Positions 54,144 through 62,963 of a DNA stretch of 64,000 nucleotides are shown piece after piece; the first letter of the stretch is position 1; each line of letters opens with the position of its first letter. Both the position numbers and the translations under genes were made by a program. Below the pieces are notes generated by a model. That model did no database searches. It had not been told where the DNA came from and worked only from the letters and a program-made list of their open reading frames with translations. Where the stretch lies: positions 62,001 to 126,000 of the forward strand of contig JAJPKP010000084.1 of NCBI GenBank assembly GCA_021323675.1. Direction: 5' to 3'. The stretch is from Pseudomonadota bacterium. Lineage in GTDB: Bacteria; Desulfobacterota; Binatia; Binatales; Binataceae.

Positions 54144-55501
54144 CGCAGAGTTACTTCCCGTATCGAGTCGTAGACCGCGTCCAGCAGAAATTTGAGCTCG
54201 CTCTCGCCGATCGACAGCGGCGGCATCAGGATGATCACGTCGCCAAGGGGCCGGATGATAACGCCTTTGTCGCGCGCGCGGCGAATCACCTGGTGGCCCA
54301 CCGTACGCGACGAATCATAGGAAATTCGCCGCTGCGCATCCTCCATCAGCTCGATCCCGGCCATCATCCCGCACTGCCGGATATCGGCGACGTTCGGCAG
54401 CGCGGCAAATCTTCCATCCAGGTCGTCCGATAGCTGCTTGATTTGTGGTTGAATGCGCTCGACAACCCGTTCATCGCGAAACAGTCCCAGGTTCGCACGG
54501 GCCACGGCCGCCGCCAACGGGTTACCGGTGTAGGTATGGCCGTAGTAGAAGGCGCGATATTCATTGGCCTCGCCAAGGAACGCTTCGAATATTTCTTCCG
54601 TGGCAAGGGTGGCCGCCAATGGCATGTATCCGCCGGTAATTCCTTTGCCCATGCAGAGAAGGTCGGGACGAAGGCCGGCATGCTCGCAGGCAAACATCGC
54701 ACCCGTCCTGCCAAACCCGGTGGCCACCTCGTCGGCGATAACGAGCGCGCCGGCATCGCGGGCGAGCCGGGCGATCCCGGAAAGATAGTCCGCGGGATGA
54801 GACCACATGCCGGCCGCGCCCTGCATCATCGGCTCGATAATCAGCGCCGCCAATTCGCCGCGATGCTCGTCAATAACCCGAGCGGCGGCTTCCAGCGCTT
54901 CGCTCACCGCCGCTTCGGGCGCCATCCGCCGGTAGAACCGGAAGACATGGGGAGGATCGGTCTTTATCGCGGGAAACAGGAGTCCTCGGATGTGGCGGTG
55001 GAATTGTTCGCTGTAACCGAGGCTCACCGAACCGATCGTATCGCCGTGATAGGACTCGGTTAGAGCCAGAAAGAGCTTGCGGCCCGGCTGACCCGTCAGC
55101 TGCCAATACTGCGCCGCCATCCGGATGGCGACCTCGACCGCCTCGGCGCCGGAATCGGAATAGAAAACCCTCGACAGCCCGGAAGGCGCGATACTGACGA
55201 GCTCGCGCCCGAGCTCGATCGCAGGGACATTCGCAAGCCCCAGCATCGTGGAATGGGCGATGCGCCCGGCCTGTTCCGTCAGCGCGCGATCCAGTTCCGG
55301 TTTGCGATGACCGTGAACGTTGCACCATAGCGACGACACCCCATCGAGGTAGCGCCGGCCGCTTACGTCGATGAGGTAGTTGCCCTCGCCGCGCTCGATG
55401 ATCAGCGGATCGTCGCGCATCCACACGCGCATCTGCGTGAACGGATGCCATAGGTAGCGGTGATCGTCCCGTTTGAGAGTTTCGTACGTTGCGCTGCTCA
55501 C
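54140..55501 (-). CDS. bioA: DAPA aminotransferase
   Basis: 453 residues. PLP-enzyme hallmarks: WHPFTQM start, [26 protein letters not shown] (PLP Asp), and Lys in [15 protein letters not shown]. It moves an amino group from SAM to KAPA. Overlaps both neighbours by 4 bases (ATGA), so translational coupling with bioF and bioD is likely. Confidence 0.97.
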   Translation of the reverse strand: MSSATYETLKRDDHRYLWHPFTQMRVWMRDDPLIIERGEGNYLIDVSGRRYLDGVSSLWCNVHGHRKPELDRALTEQAGRIAHSTMLGLANVPAIELGRELVSIAPSGLSRVFYSDSGAEAVEVAIRMAAQYWQLTGQPGRKLFLALTESYHGDTIGSVSLGYSEQFHRHIRGLLFPAIKTDPPHVFRFYRRMAPEAAVSEALEAAARVIDEHRGELAALIIEPMMQGAAGMWSHPADYLSGIARLARDAGALVIADEVATGFGRTGAMFACEHAGLRPDLLCMGKGITGGYMPLAATLATEEIFEAFLGEANEYRAFYYGHTYTGNPLAAAVARANLGLFRDERVVERIQPQIKQLSDDLDGRFAALPNVADIRQCGMMAGIELMEDAQRRISYDSSRTVGHQVIRRARDKGVIIRPLGDVIILMPPLSIGESELKFLLDAVYDSIREVTLR

Positions 55502-56706
55502 GGTGTGCAGCGTGACACGGCGGCGGAAATCAGTCCAAGCTCGCGGCCCGCCGACTCGAACGCGGCCAGCGCAAAGTCGAGATCGGCGCGCGAGTGAGCC
55601 GCCGTCGGAGTAACGCGAAGCCGCGCGGTGCCGGCCGGAACGGTGGGGGGCCGAATTGCGATCACGTACACGCCCCGCTCCAGCAGGCCATTGGCCAGGC
55701 GGATTGCGTCCGCCGACTCGCCGATCATCACGGGCAAAATTGGCGTCGCGGTGGGCGCCAGTTTGAAACCGATACGCTCAAGCCCCGCGCGGAAGTAGCC
55801 CGCGTTCTCCCAAAGACGTTCGATGATTTCCGGCGCGGAGCGGATAAGACGGATGGCGGCGGATGCCCCCGCGGCCATCGCCGGCGCAAGTCCGGTCGAG
55901 TAAATGAAACTGCGCGCGCGGTTCAAAAGAAAATCCGCGAGCGTGCGCGACCCGGCGACGTATGCCCCATATGATCCAAGCGCTTTGCTCAGAGTGCCGA
56001 TGTGAATGTCTATCTCGCGCTCCAGGCCGAGCATGGCAGCGAGGCCTGCTCCATTCGGCCCGATCACGCCAACTCCGTGAGCTTCGTCCACCATCACCGC
56101 GGCGCGATGCTTGCGGGCCAGATCGACAATTTCAGCCAGCGGTGCAAGGTCGCCGTCCATGCTGAATACCGAATCGGTCACCACCAGACGGCGGCGAGCC
56201 TGCGCTGCGTCGGCGAGCAGGCTGGAAAGGTGATCGATATCGCGATGGCGATATATGAAGATGCGGGCGCGCGACAGCCTGCATCCGTCGATCAGGCTTG
56301 CGTGATTCAACTCGTCGCTGAAAATTGCGTCATCAGGTCCGGCAATCGCGGTGATAGCGCCCAGATTGGCAAGATAGCCGGACCCAAACACCAGCGCGGC
56401 TTCGACGCCTTTCAGTCCGGCGATTTCACGCTCGAGTTCGTGAAGAGGTTCGATGCTGCCCGCGATCAGGCGCGATGCTCCGGCGCCGACGCCGTACCGC
56501 GCAATCGCATCCGAGGCCGCACGCCTCACCTCAGGATGAGAGGCGAGGCCCAGGTAGTTGTTCGACGCGAGCATCAGCATCTCGCGGCCGTCAACTTTGA
56601 CGTACGGTTCGTGCGCGGTTTCGATCGTCCGCAACCTGCGCCTGAGAGCGCGCCGTTCGAGATCTTCAAGTTCCGTAGCGAGGTCCGAGTCGAACACCCT
56701 GCTCAT
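55498..56706 (-). CDS. bioF: 8-amino-7-oxononanoate synthase
   Basis: 402 residues, with AAAGGACAGG before the start. ASNNYLGLASHPEVR, DEAHGVGVIGPNGAG, and PLP Lys in GTLSKALGSYGAYVAG. Condenses pimeloyl thioester with alanine, the first step of this operon. No bioB or bioC/H gene is seen in the window. Confidence 0.96.
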   Translation of the reverse strand: MSRVFDSDLATELEDLERRALRRRLRTIETAHEPYVKVDGREMLMLASNNYLGLASHPEVRRAASDAIARYGVGAGASRLIAGSIEPLHELEREIAGLKGVEAALVFGSGYLANLGAITAIAGPDDAIFSDELNHASLIDGCRLSRARIFIYRHRDIDHLSSLLADAAQARRRLVVTDSVFSMDGDLAPLAEIVDLARKHRAAVMVDEAHGVGVIGPNGAGLAAMLGLEREIDIHIGTLSKALGSYGAYVAGSRTLADFLLNRARSFIYSTGLAPAMAAGASAAIRLIRSAPEIIERLWENAGYFRAGLERIGFKLAPTATPILPVMIGESADAIRLANGLLERGVYVIAIRPPTVPAGTARLRVTPTAAHSRADLDFALAAFESAGRELGLISAAVSRCTP

Positions 56707-56870
56707 CGAGACCTGTCCTTTCCTTTGAATCGGCCGGCGCCGGAAGCAAAGAGCGCCGCATCGTGGGGTTCAACGGGCAGGCGCGGCCGATCCGGCTCGC
56801 ATCCGGCCGGAACTTCGCATGCAATCCTTCGCAAGCTAGGATGCGCGGACGTAGAGGAGGAGTCGAGCCG

Positions 56871-57374
56871 ATGAACGACCAGAGCCTCGCCCAAAAATGG
56901 GAACGCGCGCGTCTGCGCCACAAACACGAGCATCCCGAGGTCGTCAACGTCAATCTGAGCCACGATCAATCGCTGACGGCCGGGCAAAGGATCGCGGATG
57001 CGTTCGCGGAGGTCATGGGAAGCTGGAACTTCATTATCATCCAATCCCTGATTCTGAGCGGATGGATTGCCCTGAACGTAATTGCCTACGTCCGCCACTG
57101 GGACCCGTACCCGTTCATTCTCCTCAATCTCGCGCTCAGTTTTCAGGCCGCGTACGCCGCGCCGATCATCATGATGTCGCAGAATCGCCAGGCGGATAAG
57201 GACCGCCTGATGGCGGAGCATGATTACCAGATTAATCTCAAGGCGGAACAGGAAGTGAAAGCGATCATGTTTCATCTCGAACAGCAGGACGAGATCATGA
57301 TTGACATCCTGCGCCGGCTCGAAGCGCAGCATCAGGCGCTGCTGGCGCGAGGCATGGATGCCGCTCGGGGATGA
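56871..57374 (+). CDS. DUF1003 membrane protein
   Basis: 167 residues from the ATG at 56871 with GAGGAGGAG upstream. Two membrane helices carry the DUF1003 signatures GSWNFIIIQSLILSGWI and AAPIIMMSQNRQADKDR. Divergent from bioF. Function unknown for the family. Confidence 0.88.
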   Translation: MNDQSLAQKWERARLRHKHEHPEVVNVNLSHDQSLTAGQRIADAFAEVMGSWNFIIIQSLILSGWIALNVIAYVRHWDPYPFILLNLALSFQAAYAAPIIMMSQNRQADKDRLMAEHDYQINLKAEQEVKAIMFHLEQQDEIMIDILRRLEAQHQALLARGMDAARG

Positions 57375-57413
57375 GAGAGCGCGGCGGCCCGACATGCGGG
57401 CCGCCGCGATTGA

Positions 57414-58847
57414 TTACTGCTGGCTCGCGGAAGCGCTCTGCTGCTGGATGTCGCCCTTGGCCAACTGGAGCTTGAAGCTGTTCCAGTGCTTGAGAATCTC
57501 GATTGCCTTCTCAAGCTGAACATCCTTTTCCTTGTCGCTCTTCTGTCCCTTGGCGGACTTCGAGGACTGCTTTGTGGCGCCGGGGCTCGCGTTCGATTGC
57601 GGCGCGGGCGTCGCCACGGAGCTTCCGTTTTCCTTCGGCGTCTGCCCGTTCTGGAAGTGATGAGGCAGGTCGCTCTCGTGAATCTCCTGGTTCTCGTCGA
57701 TCTCGACGCCCGGAATCTCAAGCGAGGCGAGCGTCGGCTTGGGCGGCTCCACGTCGATATCGGGAGTGATGCCAACCGCCTGGATCGATCGTCCGTTGGG
57801 GGTGAAGTAGCGCGCGGTCGTCAGGCGCAGCGCGGAATGATCATCGAGCGGAAGGATGGTTTGCACGGAGCCCTTGCCGAAGGTCTGCGTGCCCACCACG
57901 ACCGCGCGGCGCTGATCCTGCAAAGCGCCCGCCACGATCTCGCTGGCGCTCGCGGTTCCGCCGTTCACCAGCACCACCATCGGATAGTCGTCAAAATCCT
58001 TCTTCTTGTGCGAGAAGAACTTCTGCTCCTCGTTTTCGTGGCGGCCCTGCGTGTACACGATCATTCCGCCGTCCAGGAACTCATCCGAGACCTTGACTGC
58101 CTGCTGGAGCAACCCGCCCGGATCGTCGCGGAGGTCGAGGACCAGGCCCTTGATGTGCCCGTGGTTTTCCTTCTCGAAATCGTCAAGCGCCTTCTGCACC
58201 GCTTCGTCGGTGTTCTCCTGGAAGGTGGAGATGCGGACGTAATCAAATCCGTCATCCAGCTTCTTGGCCTTGACCGAGGGAATCTTGATGACGTCGCGCA
58301 CCAGGGTGACCGTAAAAAGCTCCGGCACATTCTGGCGGCGGATCGTAAGCTTGATTTTCGATCCTTTCGGACCGCGCATCCGCTTCACCGCTTCGGTCAG
58401 AGTCATGTCCTTGGTGAAGTCGTTGTCGATCTTGAATATCTGGTCGCCCGCCTTGATGCCGGCGCGATAGGCGGGGGTGTCGTCGATCGGCGACATCACC
58501 GTGAGCACGCCGTTCTTAATCGTGATTTCGATGCCGAGTCCGCCGAAGCTGCCCCGAGTCTCGACCTCAAGATCCCGATACAACTCCGGGGTCAGGTAGG
58601 CGCTATGAGGATCGAGCGACGCCAGCATCCCGGTGATTGCGCCATCGATAAGCCGCTTGGTCGTGACCGGCTCGACGTAGTTCTTCTGGACGATCGCCAG
58701 AACATTGGCGAACGTCTCGAGTTCCTGGTACGTGTCGTTCGGAAGCGCCTGCGCCCTGCGCACCGCGATCGATCCGAGTCCCAGGAAAGAGGCGATCACA
58801 AAGATCGCCAAAGTTATTGCCCAACGATTTCGCTTGATTACTGACAT
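57414..58847 (-). CDS. ctpA: C-terminal processing peptidase CtpA (S41)
   Basis: 477 residues. N-terminal membrane anchor (about 11-30), PDZ domain (about 100-185), and the catalytic pair by pattern: Ser300 in GGTASASEI and Lys325 in TFGKGSVQT, spaced 25 as in Prc/D1P. C-terminal tail rich in Ser, Lys and Glu (about 400-477). Cleaves exported proteins at their C-termini in the periplasm. Transcribed after the TlpA-like gene, with a terminator between. Confidence 0.95.
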   Translation of the reverse strand: MSVIKRNRWAITLAIFVIASFLGLGSIAVRRAQALPNDTYQELETFANVLAIVQKNYVEPVTTKRLIDGAITGMLASLDPHSAYLTPELYRDLEVETRGSFGGLGIEITIKNGVLTVMSPIDDTPAYRAGIKAGDQIFKIDNDFTKDMTLTEAVKRMRGPKGSKIKLTIRRQNVPELFTVTLVRDVIKIPSVKAKKLDDGFDYVRISTFQENTDEAVQKALDDFEKENHGHIKGLVLDLRDDPGGLLQQAVKVSDEFLDGGMIVYTQGRHENEEQKFFSHKKKDFDDYPMVVLVNGGTASASEIVAGALQDQRRAVVVGTQTFGKGSVQTILPLDDHSALRLTTARYFTPNGRSIQAVGITPDIDVEPPKPTLASLEIPGVEIDENQEIHESDLPHHFQNGQTPKENGSSVATPAPQSNASPGATKQSSKSAKGQKSDKEKDVQLEKAIEILKHWNSFKLQLAKGDIQQQSASASQQ

Positions 58848-58883
58848 GCAGCACCGGCCATTGCGGGGTTATTCAATTTAAGC

Positions 58884-58914
58884 AAAACCCCGCGTTTGAT
58901 GCACAGGGGGTTTT
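58884..58914 (-). terminator. Intrinsic terminator after TlpA-like gene
   Basis: AAAACCCC and GGGGTTTT form an 8-base stem with a 15-base loop. The leftward T run at the far arm fits termination of the TlpA-like gene. It lies upstream of ctpA, so ctpA probably has its own promoter. Confidence 0.65.
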
Positions 58915-58924
58915 CGCCCGTTTC

Positions 58925-59509
58925 TCAGCCTGGTTTTGAGTCAAGGAGCTGCTTTAAGGCCTCTTTGACATCGGGCCGGGACCAGTCGAACGCGCCCATG
59001 TGATGCGCCACGATCCTGCCCTGACGGTCAATAATGAAGGTTTCAGGCACGCCACTCACATCGTAAGCCTCGCCGACCTTGTTCTCCGGATCCAGCAGTA
59101 CCTTGAAGTGGTAACCATTTTTCTCGACATAGGGCGCGACCACCACCCGGCCCTTGGTATCCTGGCTGACCGCCAGCATCACGAAGTCCTGGTTGTTGCG
59201 GAACTCGTCGTACAGGGTCTCCATCGAGGGCATTTCCTCGCGGCAAGGCCCGCACCAGGTCGCCCAGATGTTGAGAAAAACTACCTTGCCTCGCAGTTTG
59301 TCGAGCGACACGGTGCTTCCGTCGAGAGCTTCGAGCTTGAAGTCGGCGGCCTTGTCGCCGGCGGCAACCGCCGGCGCGCTTTCTTCGCGCGAAGCCTCCT
59401 GTCCGGCGGTGCGAGAGGTCTGGCGGCTATGTCCTGCCACCAGCATCACGATACCGGCAAACGCGATCAGCGCCGCCGCCAGGTAGATCAGCTTGTTCTT
59501 TGCATCCAT
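58925..59509 (-). CDS. TlpA/ResA-type thiol-disulfide oxidoreductase
   Basis: 194 residues from the ATG at 59509; Met upstream at 59530 is an alternative. Membrane anchor about 5-25, then a thioredoxin fold with WATWCGPC and GVPETFIIDRQGRI. Reduces cytochrome-c apoprotein or other periplasmic thiols in homologues. The start overlaps the lgt end region: lgt stops at 59514. Confidence 0.93.
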   Translation of the reverse strand: MDAKNKLIYLAAALIAFAGIVMLVAGHSRQTSRTAGQEASREESAPAVAAGDKAADFKLEALDGSTVSLDKLRGKVVFLNIWATWCGPCREEMPSMETLYDEFRNNQDFVMLAVSQDTKGRVVVAPYVEKNGYHFKVLLDPENKVGEAYDVSGVPETFIIDRQGRIVAHHMGAFDWSRPDVKEALKQLLDSKPG

Positions 59510-59513
59510 CGCG

Positions 59514-60350
59514 TCAGGCTCGGAGTGCATCCTTGGCGGGCGCCGCTTCGCCGCGGGCTCCCGACCAGTACCAGGCGGCTGAACCAATGATAATCATTCC
59601 GATTCCGATGAGCTGAGCCTCGCTGAGTCCCGCGAAGATTCGAGGATTTACACGGATGAACTCGACCAGAAATCGGGCTGCTCCGGCGAGGATCAGATAG
59701 AGATAGAAGAGCCTCCCGTCGACAAGTCCCCTGGTGCGCAACTTCCACAGGACGATGAAAATGCCCGTGTATAGCAGCGTTTCGTAAATCGGGGCGGGAT
59801 GCACTCGCACACCGGGAAAGAACCCTGAAACCAACTGCCCGTGCTCATCAAGCTTGAGCACCGTCTGCGAGTTCCATCCGACTATCGCCCGCGGATATGA
59901 CATCGCCCACGGCAAAGTTGACGGGAGCCCCCAGTCGCCATCGCCCGAGAGCTGGCAGCCGATGCGGCCGATCGCCTGCCCGATCGCCAGGGCAGGCGCG
60001 CACATGTCGGCGGTCCTCAGAAACGGGATCTTGTAGTAGCGCGAGACCAGATAGGTAGCCAAAATCCCGCCGAACAACCCCCCGTACCAGACGAAGCCCG
60101 AACCCGATAGCACCATCGACTTGGGATCGGCCCAATAGGTCGGGAAGTTGTTGATGATATCGAGAATCCGCGAGCTCGCGATGCCCACGATTGCGGACCA
60201 GACCACGATCGATGACGCGTACTCGGTGGTAATCGCGCGGCGCCGGCATTCGAGAGTGATGACGTAATCGGCCGCCAGGAACCCCAGCGCCATCATCATG
60301 CCATAGCTGTAAACTGCCAGAGGCCCGATATGGAAGAGAACGGGAATCAT
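59514..60350 (-). CDS. lgt: Prolipoprotein diacylglyceryl transferase
   Basis: 278 residues with about seven membrane segments. The substrate-site signature AIGRIGCQLSGDGDWG (Arg in GRIG) is diagnostic. It transfers diacylglycerol to the lipobox Cys, so it serves the many lipoproteins in this window. Divergent from dtd. Confidence 0.96.
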   Translation of the reverse strand: MIPVLFHIGPLAVYSYGMMMALGFLAADYVITLECRRRAITTEYASSIVVWSAIVGIASSRILDIINNFPTYWADPKSMVLSGSGFVWYGGLFGGILATYLVSRYYKIPFLRTADMCAPALAIGQAIGRIGCQLSGDGDWGLPSTLPWAMSYPRAIVGWNSQTVLKLDEHGQLVSGFFPGVRVHPAPIYETLLYTGIFIVLWKLRTRGLVDGRLFYLYLILAGAARFLVEFIRVNPRIFAGLSEAQLIGIGMIIIGSAAWYWSGARGEAAPAKDALRA

Positions 60351-60445
60351 CGCCCGACGACACTATAGTAAGCTGCCCGGCGGGTCGAACGGAACACATA
60401 AAGCGGCCTTGCGACTCTCATCCGTTACCAATATACGACGCATTT

Positions 60446-60895
60446 ATGCGCGCAATTCTTCAACGCGTGAGCCGCGCCGAAGTTCGGGTCAGCGGCAAAA
60501 CGATCGGCAAAATCGGAGCCGGACTCCTCGTGCTGCTGGGCGTGGCGCGGGGCGATACCGAGGCCGATGCCGCGTTTATCGCCGACCGAACGCTCGGAAT
60601 GAGGATATTTGCCGATGCGGCGGGCAAGATGAACCTGGCGATCGATGCGGTCGGCGCAGAGATGCTCGTCATTTCCCAATTCACGCTGCTCGCCGACACC
60701 GAGTCGGGCCGCCGCCCATCGTTCATCGGCGCCGCCGCGCCCGACGACGCGCGGCGGCTCTACCAGCACTTCATCTCGCTCGCCCGTGAACGCGGTGTTA
60801 AGGTTGAGACGGGCGAGTTCGGAGCGACGATGGAAGTCGACCTGATCAACGACGGTCCCGTCACGATCGTTCTGGACAGCCGCAATCGGAAGTAA
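60446..60895 (+). CDS. dtd: D-aminoacyl-tRNA deacylase
   Basis: 149 residues. MRAILQRVSRAEVRV start, SQFTLLADTESGRRPSF and NDGPVT near the end are the diagnostic DTD motifs. Removes D-amino acids from tRNA. First of three same-direction genes, 3 bases before the next. Confidence 0.97.
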   Translation: MRAILQRVSRAEVRVSGKTIGKIGAGLLVLLGVARGDTEADAAFIADRTLGMRIFADAAGKMNLAIDAVGAEMLVISQFTLLADTESGRRPSFIGAAAPDDARRLYQHFISLARERGVKVETGEFGATMEVDLINDGPVTIVLDSRNRK

Positions 60896-60898
60896 CCT

Positions 60899-61375
60899 AT
60901 GGCACGCGCAGGCTTCTACGCGGTCGAATCGGGAAGGATCTCTTTCCGCCGCGATGGAAATTGGTATTCGGACGACGACCGAATCGATAACCCCCGCATC
61001 GCCCTGCTCTTCAGCAAGTCAATCCGGCAGAACCCTGACGGATCGTATTTTCTGCAGGTGGGCGATGAACGCGCGGCGATAACGGTGGAAGACACTCCAT
61101 ACGTCGTGCGCACGCTGGAGGACGATGAACTGGGCGGTTTCCTGATGGTGCTGAACGACGACAGCCGCGAATCGCTCGATGCATCGACGCTGGAGGTCGG
61201 TCCCGACAACGCGCTGTACGCGCGGGTAAAGGGAGGCGGTTTCCGCGCCCGGTTCCTGCGCACCGCCTATTATCATCTGGCCGACAGGCTTGAGGCCGAC
61301 GAAGGCGGAAGAATCTTCCTCAATCTGCGCGGCGAGCGGCATTTTATTGCCGCGGACCAGGACGCGTCACACTGA
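60899..61375 (+). CDS. DUF1285-like protein
   Basis: 158 residues. RDGNWYSDDDRIDNPRIALL at the start, then a PDGSYFLQV strand and ITVEDTPYVVRTLE, fit the DUF1285 pattern. Soluble. The start is 3 bases after dtd, so it is probably co-transcribed with dtd and trmL. Function unknown. Confidence 0.8.
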   Translation: MARAGFYAVESGRISFRRDGNWYSDDDRIDNPRIALLFSKSIRQNPDGSYFLQVGDERAAITVEDTPYVVRTLEDDELGGFLMVLNDDSRESLDASTLEVGPDNALYARVKGGGFRARFLRTAYYHLADRLEADEGGRIFLNLRGERHFIAADQDASH

Positions 61376-61383
61376 AGACTCAA

Positions 61384-61860
61384 TTGACGATCGAGCAACC
61401 CGCACTGCACATCGTGCTGGTGCGCCCCGAGATTCCGCAGAACACAGGATCGATCGCGCGCCTTGCCGCGGCGACCGAGGTCCGGCTGCACCTGGTGGGG
61501 CCTCTGGGATTCTCGCTCGAAGATCGATACCTGAAGCGAGCCGGGCTCGATTACTGGCCGCTGGTGGATCTGCGCACGTACGCAGGATGGGACGAATTCG
61601 CGGCCGTCCACAGGGATATTCCGGCGAAATTTTTCTCGGCCCGCGCGCATCGCAGCTATCTCGCGGGCGCCTACGCGCGCGGCGACTACCTGGTCTTTGG
61701 AAGCGAGACCAGAGGGCTTGGACGTGATTTCCTCGCCGCGCGAGAAGACCGCACCTTCAAAATCCCGATTTTCGAGCCGGGCGTGCGCAGCTTGAATCTG
61801 GCGAATGCGGTATCGATCGTCGTTTATGAGGCGCTCAGACAGACGGAATTGATTCGATGA
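61384..61860 (+). CDS. trmL: tRNA (cytidine/uridine-34 2'-O)-methyltransferase TrmL
   Basis: 158 residues, TTG start. SpoU/SPOUT knot: VRPEIPQNTGSIARL, VFGSETRGLG and SLNLANAVSIVVYE. Methylates the wobble base of tRNA-Leu in E. coli. Eight bases after the previous stop; no strong ribosome site decides the start. Confidence 0.93.
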   Translation: MTIEQPALHIVLVRPEIPQNTGSIARLAAATEVRLHLVGPLGFSLEDRYLKRAGLDYWPLVDLRTYAGWDEFAAVHRDIPAKFFSARAHRSYLAGAYARGDYLVFGSETRGLGRDFLAAREDRTFKIPIFEPGVRSLNLANAVSIVVYEALRQTELIR

Positions 61861-61881
61861 AGTAACGGCGGCGGCCGGTTT

Positions 61882-62142
61882 CTAATGGCGGTTCACGGCG
61901 CAACCACCCGCCCCGCAGCCGCATCCGCCCCGCTTCGCCCTCACGCCGATTTCGTACCCGGCTTCCTCGAGCTCGCGCGCGCTCACCCAGAAAATTTCGG
62001 AGGCAATCGGCGTGTCGCAATGCGCGCAGGCGCGGTACTCCGCGCCATTCTCATCGATCGCCATACAGGTGAGAACCTTCCTGCCGCATCGGTCACATCG
62101 CGCGATCGGAAAGCTCGAACCAATTGAAGGCGCAACCGGCAT
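61882..62142 (-). CDS. Small zinc-ribbon-like Cys-rich protein
   Basis: 86 residues. Cys16-xx-Cys19 (ARCDRCG) and Cys39-xx-Cys42 (CAHC) form a likely zinc ribbon. The C-terminus carries a second cluster, GCGCGAGGC (C74, C76, C81). It ends the pheT-ihfA-merR run, starting 6 bases after the merR stop. Possibly metal or redox related; family unrecognised. Confidence 0.75.
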   Translation of the reverse strand: MPVAPSIGSSFPIARCDRCGRKVLTCMAIDENGAEYRACAHCDTPIASEIFWVSARELEEAGYEIGVRAKRGGCGCGAGGCAVNRH

Positions 62143-62148
62143 ACAGCC

Positions 62149-62628
62149 CTACTCCAGCATCTTGTGCAACGACTCGAGGTCGCGCCGCAATTCGGACAGC
62201 ACTCGTCGCGCCTGTCCATCGACGGCCGATTTCGGCCCGGACTCGGACGGGGAGGCTGCGGCGCGCGGACCGGCTCCGGCCTTCCCCGCAAGGAGATTTT
62301 CAAGGCCTTGCTCGCGGATGTACTTGTTTGCGCCGGCGATGGTGAAGCCTTCCTGATGAAGCAGCCGCTTGATGAGGCGGAGCACTTCGAGATCGCGCTC
62401 GTGGTAGAAGCGATGCCGGGTGCGCGAATGACGGGGCCGCAGAAACGAGAACTGCGTCTCCCAGAACCTCAGCACGTAGGTTTCAACGCCGATGACCTCC
62501 GCCGCCTCGCCGATCTTGAGCCCGCGCTCCGGCATCCCTGCCAGCATCGGGGTAGCCGCAGGCCGCGCCGACGCATCCCTGGACTTCGTGCGTTTTGGCG
62601 CGGCGGTGCGGGGGCTTTTGCGAGTCAT
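62149..62628 (-). CDS. MerR-family transcriptional regulator
   Basis: 159 residues. The helix-turn-helix KIGEAAEVIGVETYVLRFWE is followed by FSFLRPRHSRTRHRFYHERD. The order pheT-ihfA-merR is common in proteobacteria; the family there is poorly understood. Overlaps the ihfA stop by 4 bases. Confidence 0.9.
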   Translation of the reverse strand: MTRKSPRTAAPKRTKSRDASARPAATPMLAGMPERGLKIGEAAEVIGVETYVLRFWETQFSFLRPRHSRTRHRFYHERDLEVLRLIKRLLHQEGFTIAGANKYIREQGLENLLAGKAGAGPRAAASPSESGPKSAVDGQARRVLSELRRDLESLHKMLE

Positions 62629-62918
62629 GACTTACCGGAATTGCCGTTATTAATCCGGTCCTTGAGGACCTGGCTCGGCTTGAAGGATAGCACGCGGCGG
62701 GAATCGATTGTTATGGGGGCGCCGGTTTGCGGGTTGCGTCCGCGCCGGGCGTTCTTGTGATTCACCACGAAAGTGCCAAAGCCGGAAACTTTGACCTTTT
62801 CCCCTCCGCGCAGGCTTTCGCGGATGATCGCGAACACCGCCTCGACCACTTCGCCGGCTTCCTTCTTGGAAGAGCCCACGCGTTCGTAGATGAGATCTAC
62901 GAGGTCAGCTTTGGTCAT
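62625..62918 (-). CDS. ihfA: Integration host factor subunit alpha
   Basis: 97 residues from the ATG at 62918 (MTKADLVDLIYERVG). GFGTFVVNHKNARRGRNPQTG is the DNA-bending arm signature. The frame extends farther but the shorter start matches IHF-alpha length. Downstream of pheT in the same direction. Confidence 0.94.
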   Translation of the reverse strand: MTKADLVDLIYERVGSSKKEAGEVVEAVFAIIRESLRGGEKVKVSGFGTFVVNHKNARRGRNPQTGAPITIDSRRVLSFKPSQVLKDRINNGNSGKS

Positions 62919-62963
62919 GCCCTGTGGCGTATTGGTTCCCACCCAACTCGCTACGAGCACGCT